This document shows positions 1 to 6,324 of a stretch of DNA of 6,386 nt, one piece after another (the stretch's first letter is position 1; the number at the start of each line of letters is the position of its first letter). The stretch comes from JBLHKS01 sp047620505. Lineage in GTDB: Bacteria > Verrucomicrobiota > Verrucomicrobiia > Verrucomicrobiales > DEV007. The position numbers were made by a program, and so were the translations under genes. The notes beneath the pieces are model-generated. The model was not told where the DNA came from. It worked only from the letters and a program-made list of their open reading frames with translations, and did no database searches. The DNA is taken from the NCBI GenBank assembly GCA_047620505.1, contig JBLHKS010000315.1, positions 1 through 6,386 of the forward strand, written 5' to 3'.

Positions 1-1
1 T

Positions 2-619
2 CTCAGCGCCGGAGTTCATGGCGATGAACCCGGCGGCTCCGAAGGGCTCATCGCGTGGGCGGAGGGCCAAATCGATTTTCTCAAGCAAGCGGCTTGCGTG
101 ATTTTCCCCTGCTTCAATCCGTCCGGGATCATCGACAACACCCGGGCTGACTCAGACGGTCTCGATCTGAATCGCCAGTTCGACAGCCTCGATCATCCCC
201 TTTTCGCGGCTTGGCGAGAGTTCCTCGGCGAGTCCAAATTCCGAATCGGGCTCTGTCTGCACGAAGACTACGACGCGCATGGTACTTACGTTTATGAACT
301 CGCCCCGCCGGAGCTGGCAATCGGCGAAAATTCCCTCGCTGCCTGTGCCTCGATCATTCCGCCTGAGCCCGATCCTGATATCGAAGGTAGGCCAGCAGCT
401 GCTGGTGTGATCCGGCCAACCGAGAGCCTCGAAGAACTCTTCCAAATGCTCAAAGACGAAGAAGCCGGTGTGCCCGAGGCGATCGTCCTCCAAATGGAAC
501 GCTCGAGCATCACGCTCACGTTCGAGACACCGTCCGAATACTCGCTCTACGCCCGCGTTCGCACCCAGATGAAGTTCATCGAAACCGCGCTGAGCCTCGC
601 TGGAATCAGTCAGGCTTAG
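2..619 (+). CDS. M14-family zinc metallocarboxypeptidase, 5'-truncated by the window edge
   Basis: The open frame runs without a stop from base 2, so the gene begins outside the window and the 205 residues seen are its C-terminal part. The GTG at 98 is internal, because the zinc motif lies before it. Visible M14 landmarks, in order, are: the HxxE zinc motif in GVHGDEPG (His at 17-19, Glu at 26-28); the substrate-binding stretch NPSGIIDNTR followed by GLDLNR; the third zinc ligand in CLHEDYD (His at 260-262); and the probable catalytic glutamate in TFETPS (Glu at 524-526). Family members remove C-terminal residues from peptides, or amide-linked groups from murein tripeptide or acyl-amino acids. 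The compact NP..TR..GxDLNR layout resembles the MpaA and succinylglutamate desuccinylase side of the clan more than pancreatic carboxypeptidase, but the substrate cannot be named. All key residues are present, so it is probably active. Its 3' end overlaps the convergent archaemetzincin gene by 14 bases. Confidence 0.9.
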   Translation, partial: LSAGVHGDEPGGSEGLIAWAEGQIDFLKQAACVIFPCFNPSGIIDNTRADSDGLDLNRQFDSLDHPLFAAWREFLGESKFRIGLCLHEDYDAHGTYVYELAPPELAIGENSLAACASIIPPEPDPDIEGRPAAAGVIRPTESLEELFQMLKDEEAGVPEAIVLQMERSSITLTFETPSEYSLYARVRTQMKFIETALSLAGISQA

Positions 620-1313
620 CCAGCCCAATCTTCGAGCGACATTTCTCGCAGAGCGCCTCGTTGACGAGGTCGACCGTCCTGATCGACTCCGCAGCGTCGC
701 GCATGAAGCAGAACACATTCGGGCAATGCGCGAGGCCGAGATTGTGGCCGACTTCATGGCAGGAAATCTTCCGTAACCGCTCGCGGAGCTTCTCGTCATC
801 GACATCCTTCTTCAGCCGGTAGGTCGAAACAACACACGCCGGCCCTGGCCGAAAGCCGAGGCCGAAAACTCCCCAGTCCTCGTATTTCCAGGCCGGCTCT
901 TTGATCTTTCTCGTCGCCCAATCCTCATACTTCGTCGTCGAGATATCTTTGTGAGTCAGGCCGATGATGTGATCGCAACCTTCGGGCCGAACGTCGCGAA
1001 GCCAGTCCAGCAACTTGTCAGCTCGATAACGCGGAGTCTTAACCTCGGTAAAGGTCTCCTTCGGCAATTCGACCGGCTCCAAAACGACCACTTCAGTCTG
1101 ATAATAATTCGAGAGCGCCGCTCGGACCTCCTCAACGTGCTCAGCCAAGATTCCTTCGAATGGCTGGATGAAAATCGATCGCGATTTCGGCTTCTCCCCG
1201 TTTACGCTGAAAATCGCAAAAACGACAGCGACCGAGATGCCGAAAAGAAGCACAAAAGGCTTCAAGAACTTCCGGTCCTTGCGGGAATCGTTTAGCGGGG
1301 CAGGTTCAGCCAT
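606..1313 (-). CDS. amzA: Archaemetzincin-type zinc metalloprotease (peptidase family M54), membrane-anchored
   Basis: This 235-residue protein carries the full archaemetzincin signature HExxHxxGxxHCx4CxMx17CxxC. HEVGH is at residues 186-190, the third zinc-binding His at 196, Cys197 and Cys202, the Met-turn Met204, then exactly 17 residues to Cys222 and Cys225. In characterised relatives the three His hold the catalytic zinc, with Glu187 as base, and the four Cys hold a structural zinc. The upstream stretch VFGLGFRPGPACVVSTYRL also fits the family core. Residues 20-37 are a hydrophobic segment preceded by many Lys/Arg, with no AxA cleavage site, which suggests an uncleaved anchor with the catalytic domain outside the cytoplasm. 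This is unusual for a family best known from soluble proteins. The ATG at 1313 is the furthest possible start, since an in-frame TGA lies two codons upstream. A TTG at 1265, preceded by GGAAG, is an alternative start just before the anchor. The physiological substrate is unknown. The symbol is the family name, not proof of orthology. Confidence 0.93.
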   Translation of the reverse strand: MAEPAPLNDSRKDRKFLKPFVLLFGISVAVVFAIFSVNGEKPKSRSIFIQPFEGILAEHVEEVRAALSNYYQTEVVVLEPVELPKETFTEVKTPRYRADKLLDWLRDVRPEGCDHIIGLTHKDISTTKYEDWATRKIKEPAWKYEDWGVFGLGFRPGPACVVSTYRLKKDVDDEKLRERLRKISCHEVGHNLGLAHCPNVFCFMRDAAESIRTVDLVNEALCEKCRSKIGLAKPD

Positions 1314-1314
1314 G
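1311..1314. other. Overlapping divergent start codons (CATG)
   Basis: Base pairs 1312-1313 belong to both the ATG of the archaemetzincin gene (minus strand, 1313-1311) and the ATG of the DUF3142 lipoprotein gene (plus strand, 1312-1314), inside the palindrome CCATGG at 1310-1315. If both starts are right there is no intergenic region: each gene's leader and promoter must lie in the other gene's coding sequence. Shine-Dalgarno support is weak on both sides. There is GGGGCAGG ending 8 bases before the plus-strand ATG, and nothing convincing on the minus strand. The plus start is well supported by the signal peptide that begins there. The minus start is less certain because of the TTG alternative at 1265. 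Confidence 0.65.
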
Positions 1315-2583
1315 GCTCATTTCTGGTCAGCGAAAATTATTGGGATTGCAACCATAACCTTCGCCCTCGCCAGCTGCGGTGATAAAAAACCAAAACTGTC
1401 CGCGCTCACGCACGACGCCTACGTTTGGCAGCGGCTCTGGACCGAAACCGTCGTCGAATCCGCGTCCAATCCGCCAGACGAGATTCGAGCGCTCATGCCG
1501 TTAACCGCGGAAATCAGGTTCACCGGCAAGGGCTCGGAAACGTCGGTCGAACGCGTTCATCCAGACTACGCGGCGACGGCGCGTCTCAGCGGTGTCGTCA
1601 TTCGGATCGACGACTCGGGAGCGAAGACTGGCTGGAATTTGGAGGCTTGTCAGGCTGTCGAAACGGTCTGCCGAGATGTTCTCGCCGAAGCCCCCGACGT
1701 CGGCGAACTCCAGATCGATTACGACTGCCCGGTCTCGAAATTGAGCGACTACGCGCGACTGCTCAACCACTTGAAATCGACCGTCGCCGCCAAACCGATC
1801 GAGCTCACTTTCACCGCGCTACCCGCCTGGCTCGGAGACGATTTCGCGGCTGTGGCGCGCGAAGCCGACGCATTCGTGCTTCAGGTTCACTCCCTTTTCC
1901 CGCCGAAACCGGACAAGCCGATTCGATTGATGGACCCAGCAGCTGCTGTCCGCGCCGCCGACTCCGCGGCCAAGGCTGGCAAGCCGTTCCGGATCGCTCT
2001 CCCTACCTACTCTTACTACGTGGCTTTCGACGAAGACGACCGGATCGTCGATGTAATTTCCGAAGACTTGCCGAGCCGTTGGGAGCCGAAAATTCGGTAC
2101 CGGTTAGGATGGGCTTCGCCGGACGACTGCGCTGATTTGATCACCGGTTGGAGCAAGTCGCGGCCAGCGCTGATGACTGGAATCATCTGGTATCGGCTCC
2201 CGACTCCCGATGACCGAATGAACTGGCCGGAGTCGACCTTGCAGATCGTGATGAGCGGACGTCAGCCGGAATCCAAGCTCGTTGGCAGCCTCGAAACTTC
2301 AGCCGAAGGTTACGCGAACGTGCTTTTGAAAAACGTCGGCGAGCAGCCCGCACCGCTGCCGGATTCGTTCCGCGTCAGGACCGATTCGCCGATCGTCGCC
2401 GGCGATGGCGGTGGGCTGTTCGCGTTTTCGATGAGCGAGGACGGAAGCGAAGCGATGTTCAGACGCGAAGAGACAAACGTCGATCCTCTGCCGCTCCCGG
2501 TCGGCAAATCAGCGACCCTCGGCTGGATCCGAATGAAAGATACGCGCGCAAACGCACGAATCCTGATCGACGCCCATGATTGA
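1312..2583 (+). CDS. DUF3142-type lipoprotein with TIM-barrel-like core
   Basis: The protein has 423 residues. The ATG at 1312 was chosen because a lipoprotein signal peptide starts there: Lys8, a hydrophobic core, and lipobox LASC with Cys22. The frame stays open back to an ATG at 1168, but that would bury the signal peptide and overlap the archaemetzincin gene. Strand-like segments alternate with helices as in a (beta/alpha)8 barrel: LQIDYDCP (residues 133-140), LTFTALPAWL, FVLQVH (ending at His193), IALPTYSYY (from 228) and GIIWYRLP (around Trp293). These match my recollection of the DUF3142 family, which has no known function. From about residue 320 a beta-rich segment beginning near YANVLLKNVG looks like a C-terminal Ig-like domain. 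The acidic IDYD motif at a predicted strand end, and His193, are candidates for an active site like that of glycosidases, but this is inference. The gene overlaps the next one by 8 bases. After lipid modification the protein should sit on a membrane facing the periplasm or the cell surface. Confidence 0.8.
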   Translation: MAHFWSAKIIGIATITFALASCGDKKPKLSALTHDAYVWQRLWTETVVESASNPPDEIRALMPLTAEIRFTGKGSETSVERVHPDYAATARLSGVVIRIDDSGAKTGWNLEACQAVETVCRDVLAEAPDVGELQIDYDCPVSKLSDYARLLNHLKSTVAAKPIELTFTALPAWLGDDFAAVAREADAFVLQVHSLFPPKPDKPIRLMDPAAAVRAADSAAKAGKPFRIALPTYSYYVAFDEDDRIVDVISEDLPSRWEPKIRYRLGWASPDDCADLITGWSKSRPALMTGIIWYRLPTPDDRMNWPESTLQIVMSGRQPESKLVGSLETSAEGYANVLLKNVGEQPAPLPDSFRVRTDSPIVAGDGGGLFAFSMSEDGSEAMFRREETNVDPLPLPVGKSATLGWIRMKDTRANARILIDAHD

Positions 2584-4996
2584 GTCACGCTCCTTGATTT
2601 TTACCCTGATACCTGTCTTTTGGCTTAGCTTGCCTGTTTTGGGCTGCGGCCCGCAATTCACCGAAGCAGTGCTCGGACGGCCCGACGCCATTCTCAGAGC
2701 CCCGCGGCCAACACCGGAGCTGGAGCTGGCCGCGATCGAACTCGACATCGAGCTTCCGGGCGGCCTGAAACTTCCAGAAGGAATCGCAGACGGCCACCCA
2801 GATCACCTCAACTACCGCTCTAACATTTATCCGGCGATTGCCCTGCTTTTCGAGCTGTCCGGAGCCGAATTGCTTGGCGATGCCGACGATTGCCGCCAGC
2901 AGCTGCTGGAGAGCCACTCCGACCTGGCGCGCGACGTTCTCGAAGTCGCCGGCATCTTCAATGAGCAAGTGAAGACCGGTGAAATGACCCAGGCCGATGC
3001 GGAGGCCAACATTGTGGACTACCGAGATTTCCGCGCCGTGATGCGTGGCCAGGCCGCGCCGCCTTCCCCTGGCTGGGGCTACCGGGATCTTCGCACCGGA
3101 GCCAGGGTCGAGTTTCCTGAGTTCTGGATCAGCCAGCTCGACCGGACCCGGATCGAAGCTCGCTATCGCGTTCGCGACTGGCCGAAGGGGCTTCCGGCTG
3201 AGTTTCATGATTACCTCGAGGGCGCGATCGCACATCACGAACGCCGATTCGACGATGCTCGCGCCGCATTCCAAAAGCTGCTCGCGCGACCGATCGAGGA
3301 TCGGCGTTACCGATCGACCTGGGCCGCTTACATGCTGGGGCGGCTCCGGCTCGCGGAAGGGGATCCGGAATTCGAATCGATCGCCTGGTTTCGACGAATC
3401 CTCGTCGAGCGCGAAGCAGGTTGTGCTGACAGCCTCGGCTTAGGTTGGGATGTACTCCAGATGGAGGCAGATTGGCGAGTTGATCAAAACCTGGAATTCG
3501 GAATTGCCGCCCGTTTCTACTTGGCTCTGGCGCGCGTCGGACATGTCGATTCGCTCAGGCGGCTTCGCGGGATCATGACCGTGGATCGGTTCGAGGAAGC
3601 CGCGAGCGATCCGATTCTGCGCCGGATTGTGACCGCTTTTGCGCTGCGCGAACGCGAATCGCCCGAGTATTGGGAAGTCGAACCGTCGCCTTTCCAGAAC
3701 AAATGGCTTACGACGCTCGAGAAGGCTGAAATCCAGACAAACGAAGCGCCGAGCATCGCCCTGATTGCTTACTCCGGTGGTCAATTCGATCTCGCCCGCC
3801 GCTGGATGAAGCGCGCGCCTGACGCCGATGATGAACTCGCGCTCTGGCTCCGCGCCAAGTTCGCTTTGCAGGACGGGAAAGTCCAAACTGCGCATCGGCT
3901 GATGAAGCAGGCGAGACCGAATTTCCCGAAATCGCTCGTGCACGTTCGCGAGTTCAATATCGGGAATCAGCTCGACTTCAGCGCAAGCGAGAAGGCCGAA
4001 TACCGGGCCTCGCAGTTCTGGTCTGACCTCGCAACGATCCGGCTGGGGACGAACGATTTTGTGGGCGCGTTAGACGCGTTTCTCCACAGCGGCCAATGGC
4101 GAGATGCGGCCTGGATTGCTGAGCAGCTGCTGGCCCGCGAAGAACTCCTGACGTACGTGCGAGACCATTGGCCTGAGCCGATTCCAAGTGGCATCGAAGG
4201 CGAAAATCTCCGCGACATTCGCGAACGAATTCGCTACCTCACGGCCCGTCGGCTAGCGCGCGAGCACTACTTCAAAGACGCCCGCCAATTCTTTCCGCCC
4301 GACCTCATTCCGGCTTTCGATCGCTACGTCGAGAACTACCGCCGCTTCGCCAATTCAACCCTGACAAAGACAGAACGTGCTGAGTCGGGCTGGGAAGTCG
4401 CGCAGCTTCATCGAAAACTCGGAATGCCGCTTTTCGGAACCGAAGTTGCTCCGGATTGGACCTGTTTCATGGGAAACTACGACCGGACGCCGCCGGAGTT
4501 CGCACGGCTTAAACAAGTTCCCGGTGATCGAATTGATCCGACGCCGAGTCGCTCGAGAAATCCACTCAATGACGACAAAAATCGCGAAGCCCGCTTGCCA
4601 TGGCGCTACCGGGAAACGGGCATGCCACCGCATCAAATTCCGCCAACACCGGACGAAGCCTGGCGCCAGCGCCGCTACGCGAAATTGCCGAACGTTTATC
4701 GATTTCACTACCGCCATGTCGCTGCCGACCTCGCTTGGGAAGCGGCCGCGTTGATGCCGAACAAAAGTGAGGAAACGGCTCAGATTCTCTGCATCGCGGG
4801 CCGCTGGATCGCAGGGCGCGATCCCAAACCGGCCGACCGCTTTTACAAGGAGATGATCTGGCGAAACTGGTCAACCCCGCTCGCGCGCAAGGCCGACGAC
4901 AAGCGTTGGTTTCCGGCCGTGGATTGGAGTTACGACCCGTGGGCCGCAGCAGGCGCGCCGGAGCCGGAATGGCTCAGCCGATGGGGCTATTATTGA
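2576..4996 (+). CDS. Large alpha-solenoid (TPR-like) probable lipoprotein of unknown function
   Basis: The protein has 806 residues and is not recognised as a named family. The N-terminus has a short charged region (Glu3, Arg5), a hydrophobic stretch to about residue 22 and the lipobox-like VLGC with Cys24. The -2 Leu is less usual, so plain secretion is an alternative. The rest is mainly helical, with helix-turn-helix units that resemble degenerate TPR or Sel1-like repeats: residues 210-275 (with RRFDDARAAFQKLL), 393-450 (with GQFDLARRWMKRA) and 481-530 (with NDFVGALDAFLHSGQW). A Pro/Arg-rich, weakly ordered stretch lies near 640-700, and a conserved-looking helical C-terminus follows at 710-780. 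No catalytic motif is visible, so a scaffold or binding role is the likeliest. The ATG lies inside the end of the DUF3142 gene, in the sequence ATGATTGA, with no clear Shine-Dalgarno sequence, so translation probably depends on termination of the upstream gene. This coupling suggests the two lipoproteins act together. The 3' end overlaps the convergent propeller gene by 7 bases. Confidence 0.85.
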   Translation: MIESRSLIFTLIPVFWLSLPVLGCGPQFTEAVLGRPDAILRAPRPTPELELAAIELDIELPGGLKLPEGIADGHPDHLNYRSNIYPAIALLFELSGAELLGDADDCRQQLLESHSDLARDVLEVAGIFNEQVKTGEMTQADAEANIVDYRDFRAVMRGQAAPPSPGWGYRDLRTGARVEFPEFWISQLDRTRIEARYRVRDWPKGLPAEFHDYLEGAIAHHERRFDDARAAFQKLLARPIEDRRYRSTWAAYMLGRLRLAEGDPEFESIAWFRRILVEREAGCADSLGLGWDVLQMEADWRVDQNLEFGIAARFYLALARVGHVDSLRRLRGIMTVDRFEEAASDPILRRIVTAFALRERESPEYWEVEPSPFQNKWLTTLEKAEIQTNEAPSIALIAYSGGQFDLARRWMKRAPDADDELALWLRAKFALQDGKVQTAHRLMKQARPNFPKSLVHVREFNIGNQLDFSASEKAEYRASQFWSDLATIRLGTNDFVGALDAFLHSGQWRDAAWIAEQLLAREELLTYVRDHWPEPIPSGIEGENLRDIRERIRYLTARRLAREHYFKDARQFFPPDLIPAFDRYVENYRRFANSTLTKTERAESGWEVAQLHRKLGMPLFGTEVAPDWTCFMGNYDRTPPEFARLKQVPGDRIDPTPSRSRNPLNDDKNREARLPWRYRETGMPPHQIPPTPDEAWRQRRYAKLPNVYRFHYRHVAADLAWEAAALMPNKSEETAQILCIAGRWIAGRDPKPADRFYKEMIWRNWSTPLARKADDKRWFPAVDWSYDPWAAAGAPEPEWLSRWGYY

Positions 4997-6255
4997 GCGC
5001 TGATGCAAAAAAGTTTCTCCTGACGGCTCTGTCCGCTGTTCACCGCGACACGCTGAAAAATCTCGCCGCCGCAGATCACCGGTGACGCGTAAATCTCGTC
5101 GCCCAGCTTGTTTTTCCCCACGATTTCGAACTTCTCTGGATCAGCGCGAAAAACGTAGACGTCACCTGACTCGTTACCGATGAAAGCCAGATCACCAACC
5201 AAAACTGGCGACGCGCTGAACGTCCCGCCGAGCCGCTCTTTCCAGACTTCCTCGCCCGTGTCTGACTTCCAGCAAACCGCGACGCCGGCGTCCATCACCG
5301 CGAAAAGATGCCCGTTTTTGACGAACATCGACGGCACGTAAACCCGCTCTTTCGATTCCCAGATGAGCTTGCCTGAGCCGTCCGCCGCGAACGCGCTAAC
5401 GTGATTCTTTGGATAGCCGCCGCTCGTGAAAACGCGCTCGCCGTCGGTGATCGTCGACGTCACGCACTCGGTCGTCGAGCCCTCGACTTCCCACAATTTC
5501 TCGCCAGTCGAAGGGTTCAAACTCGTCACCAGCTCGCAGCCCGTGAACAGCAGCTGCTGCTTGCCGGCGGCCTCCAAAATGATCGGCGAAGCGTAGTTCG
5601 GCATCTTCGGGCGCTCGACGCGCCAGGTGATCGAACCGTCCTCCTGCTTCAGTCCGCAGATCGCGCCCTTGCTCTTGTTATCGGCCGAAACGATCACGAG
5701 ATCCTCGAAAATCGCAGGCGAAGTGCCGTAGCTCTGATGAATGACGTAGTCGGTGATTTTAGTCTGCCAGAGAATCTTGCCATCAAGGCTCAACGCCGTG
5801 GTGTGGACCGCGCCGTCGTTCCAGAAATTGATGAACAGCCGGTCGCCCGCGACTGCCGGCGAAGACGAAGCTTGAGTGCCCTTTTTGTTAGACTTCGTCG
5901 GCCAACCACCGGTGTGGACCACGGTTTCCCAAACTTTCTCGCCCGTCGCGCGGTTAAAGCAGTGCATCGACTGCTTCTCAGTTTCCTTGTCCGCAGTCGC
6001 GATGAAAACTCGGTCGCCAACCACCGCTGGCGAGCCGTGCCCGCGACCTGGAAGATCGACGACCCACTTTACGTTTTCCGTCGCGCTGAATTTTGTCGGC
6101 AGGTTCTGCCCGTCCTCAGCCACGCCGTTGCGGCTCGGCCCGCGCCACCAGGGCCAGTCGCCGGCTTGTGCGATTGTCAGGGAGAGAAGAAGGAGCAAAC
6201 AACTGAGTCGAATCATGCCTTTGACACGTGAAGGCTCGGCATGGGTTTTCAACAT
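4990..6255 (-). CDS. Secreted PQQ-type (BamB-like) beta-propeller protein
   Basis: With the ATG at 6255 the protein has 421 residues. It carries a Sec signal peptide with a long basic n-region, a Leu-rich core at 17-28 and a probable signal peptidase I site, AQA|GD, after residue 31. The mature protein opens with WPWWRGP (34-40). Blades of the PQQ-like propeller follow, marked by GEKVWE (105), GKILWQ (159), GSITWR (207), GEKLWE (251), GKLIWE (295) and GEEVWK (334), with SPA/SPV/SPI strand motifs near 75, 132, 179, 223, 349 and 391. This is about seven or eight blades, so the domain looks complete. Such proteins bind partners or ligands in the periplasm or at the cell surface. Nothing here shows a true quinoprotein dehydrogenase active site. 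The start at 6255 is preferred because GGAAGGTGAT precedes it directly. ATG 6216 gives a shorter classical signal peptide but only AAAGG, one base away. The frame extends to 6345, but that part lies in the insertion sequence. The native promoter is not in the window. Confidence 0.9.
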   Translation of the reverse strand: MLKTHAEPSRVKGMIRLSCLLLLLSLTIAQAGDWPWWRGPSRNGVAEDGQNLPTKFSATENVKWVVDLPGRGHGSPAVVGDRVFIATADKETEKQSMHCFNRATGEKVWETVVHTGGWPTKSNKKGTQASSSPAVAGDRLFINFWNDGAVHTTALSLDGKILWQTKITDYVIHQSYGTSPAIFEDLVIVSADNKSKGAICGLKQEDGSITWRVERPKMPNYASPIILEAAGKQQLLFTGCELVTSLNPSTGEKLWEVEGSTTECVTSTITDGERVFTSGGYPKNHVSAFAADGSGKLIWESKERVYVPSMFVKNGHLFAVMDAGVAVCWKSDTGEEVWKERLGGTFSASPVLVGDLAFIGNESGDVYVFRADPEKFEIVGKNKLGDEIYASPVICGGEIFQRVAVNSGQSRQEKLFCISAQ

Positions 6256-6265
6256 ATCACCTTCC
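6256..6265 (-). promoter_or_regulatory. Ribosome binding site that decides the propeller gene start
   Basis: On the minus strand these bases read GGAAGGTGAT, directly followed by the ATG at 6255. AGGTGAT is a seven-base match to the complement of the usual 16S rRNA 3' end, and the AGG core is four bases from the start codon. This is slightly close but far better than what precedes ATG 6216. It lies between the insertion sequence end and the gene, so the insertion left it intact. Confidence 0.7.
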
Positions 6266-6272
6266 AAAAGGC

Positions 6273-6295
6273 GGCTCTTCAGGAAATATCGTGGC
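6273..6295 (+). repeat. Probable left terminal inverted repeat of the insertion sequence
   Basis: The stretch begins GGCTCTTCAGGAAATATCG and fits the ISL3-type tip as I remember it, with GG at the outer end followed by CTCTTC. The inner limit is a guess, because the matching right repeat is not in the window. Confidence 0.5.
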
Positions 6296-6324
6296 AGCTG
6301 AAAGCATCGTAGTAGAGTGTATGA

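Noticed and set aside
152..805. Open frame of 217 codons on the minus strand
   Set aside because: It overlaps both the M14 carboxypeptidase and the archaemetzincin in another frame, and has a low-complexity Ser/Arg-rich translation.
951..1295. Open frame of 114 codons on the plus strand
   Set aside because: It is antisense to the archaemetzincin, whose zinc signature proves that the minus-strand frame is the real one.
1168..1311. Upstream extension of the DUF3142 lipoprotein to an ATG at 1168
   Set aside because: It would add 48 residues before a clear lipoprotein signal peptide and would be wholly antisense to the archaemetzincin's N-terminal coding region.
1314..1370. AT-richer stretch that could hold a minus-strand promoter for the archaemetzincin (AATAAT and TTGCAA on the minus strand)
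   Set aside because: The two boxes are only four bases apart, and the base composition is explained by the signal-peptide codons of the lipoprotein.
2395..2404. Palindrome TCGCCGGCGA as an operator or terminator stem
   Set aside because: It is short, lies inside the DUF3142 coding region, has no following T-run and occurs once, as expected in GC-rich sequence.
2585..3274. Open frame of 229 codons on the minus strand
   Set aside because: It lies entirely antisense to the solenoid gene and shows no domain or signal.
5401..6231. Open frame of 276 codons on the plus strand
   Set aside because: It is antisense to the well-supported propeller gene, its product is Arg/Ala-rich with no recognisable domain, and such frames are expected in GC-rich coding DNA.
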